Below, in pieces: positions 41,599 to 41,643 of a DNA stretch of 41,643 nucleotides. The stretch is from an uncultured Bacteroidales bacterium (GTDB taxonomy: Bacteria; Bacteroidota; Bacteroidia; Bacteroidales; WCHB1-69). The notes below the pieces were generated by a model. It did no database searches, had not been told where the DNA came from, and saw nothing but the letters and a program-made list of their open reading frames with translations. The stretch is from assembly GCA_905235135.1 (NCBI GenBank), contig CAJOKR010000001.1, forward strand, positions 1 through 41,643, read 5' to 3'. A program made the translations under genes and the position numbers. How positions within the stretch are numbered: the first letter of the stretch is position 1; every line of letters starts with the position of its first letter.

Positions 41599-41643
41599 GG
41601 GGATTGGGGATTGGGGATTGGGGATTGGGGATTGGGGATTGGG
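41599..41643 (+). repeat. GGGGATT heptad array reaching the window edge
   Basis: Six full GGGGATT units and three more bases are perfectly regular, and the array continues beyond the window. The unit fits the GGNNATT heptads at 9021, 27421 and 31422 in clearly bacterial spacers. The G-runs could form quadruplexes. Confidence 0.9.

Overview
The window reads as chromosomal DNA of an uncultured Bacteroidota/Bacteroidales-type anaerobe. The reasons are: TAnnTTTG -7 promoter boxes about 20-30 nt before many starts; two type IX secretion (T9SS) C-terminal sorting domains, one of them on a gingipain-like C25 protease; a GH3/beta-lactamase fusion typical of the phylum; class II (B12) ribonucleotide reductase; methylmalonyl-CoA mutase small subunit; acetate kinase; clostridial-type ferredoxin. 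The genes are about 50-55% GC by eye and mostly housekeeping.

Layout. 1-214: 3' end of a T9SS-exported protein. 359-8108 (+): GH3/serine hydrolase fusion, tsaB, tandem Usp protein, RluB-type pseudouridine synthase, U32/TrhP-like protein, small lipoprotein, meeting lgt (-) head on. 9203-18748 (+): metK, fabD, TPR membrane protein, ribH, fmt, HU, TrmH-like methylase, mutA, xylA, ridA. 18864-20414 (-): XylE-type xylose symporter. 20605-20775 (+): ferredoxin. 26575-20855 (-): aminotransferase, C25 protease, surE and a small membrane protein, apparently one transcription unit. 26787-28696 (+): grpE-dnaJ. 31373-28777 (-): ABC-F protein and rsmE. 31773-36676 (+): nrdJ, LutA-like CCG protein, ackA. 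38446-37133 (-): a thioredoxin/alpha-beta hydrolase fusion between inverted telomere-like arrays. 38885-40911 (+): gpsA-like dehydrogenase and a FemAB/GNAT-like acyltransferase. 41518-40886 (-): a eukaryote-type Rab GTPase in very AT-rich DNA. The right edge is a GGGGATT array.

Two things stand out. First, the spacers carry a dense repeat system. There are eleven copies of a 28-bp palindrome with fixed arms (GTAGAGACG...CGTCTCTAC) and a centre that varies but mostly stays self-complementary. There are also tandem arrays of several different 7-bp units (TAAACCT/CCCTAAA, AAGTCTC, TCTCTAA/TCACTGA, GGNNATT, TAACCCA) at least ten loci. The palindrome is itself four heptads long, supplies the stop codon of three genes, and lies in frame inside a fourth. 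A separate 69-bp multi-hairpin repeat is the leader of both tsaB and the Usp gene.

Second, the Rab-like gene has a complete G1-G5 set, Rab-family motifs and a C-terminal Cys, in roughly 18-25% GC DNA. It is bounded on one side by a 10-bp tandem duplication at the end of a bacterial gene and on the other by a heptad array whose unit matches degenerate heptads elsewhere in this bacterial sequence. That makes a real inter-domain transfer worth testing against the obvious alternative, a metagenomic misassembly.
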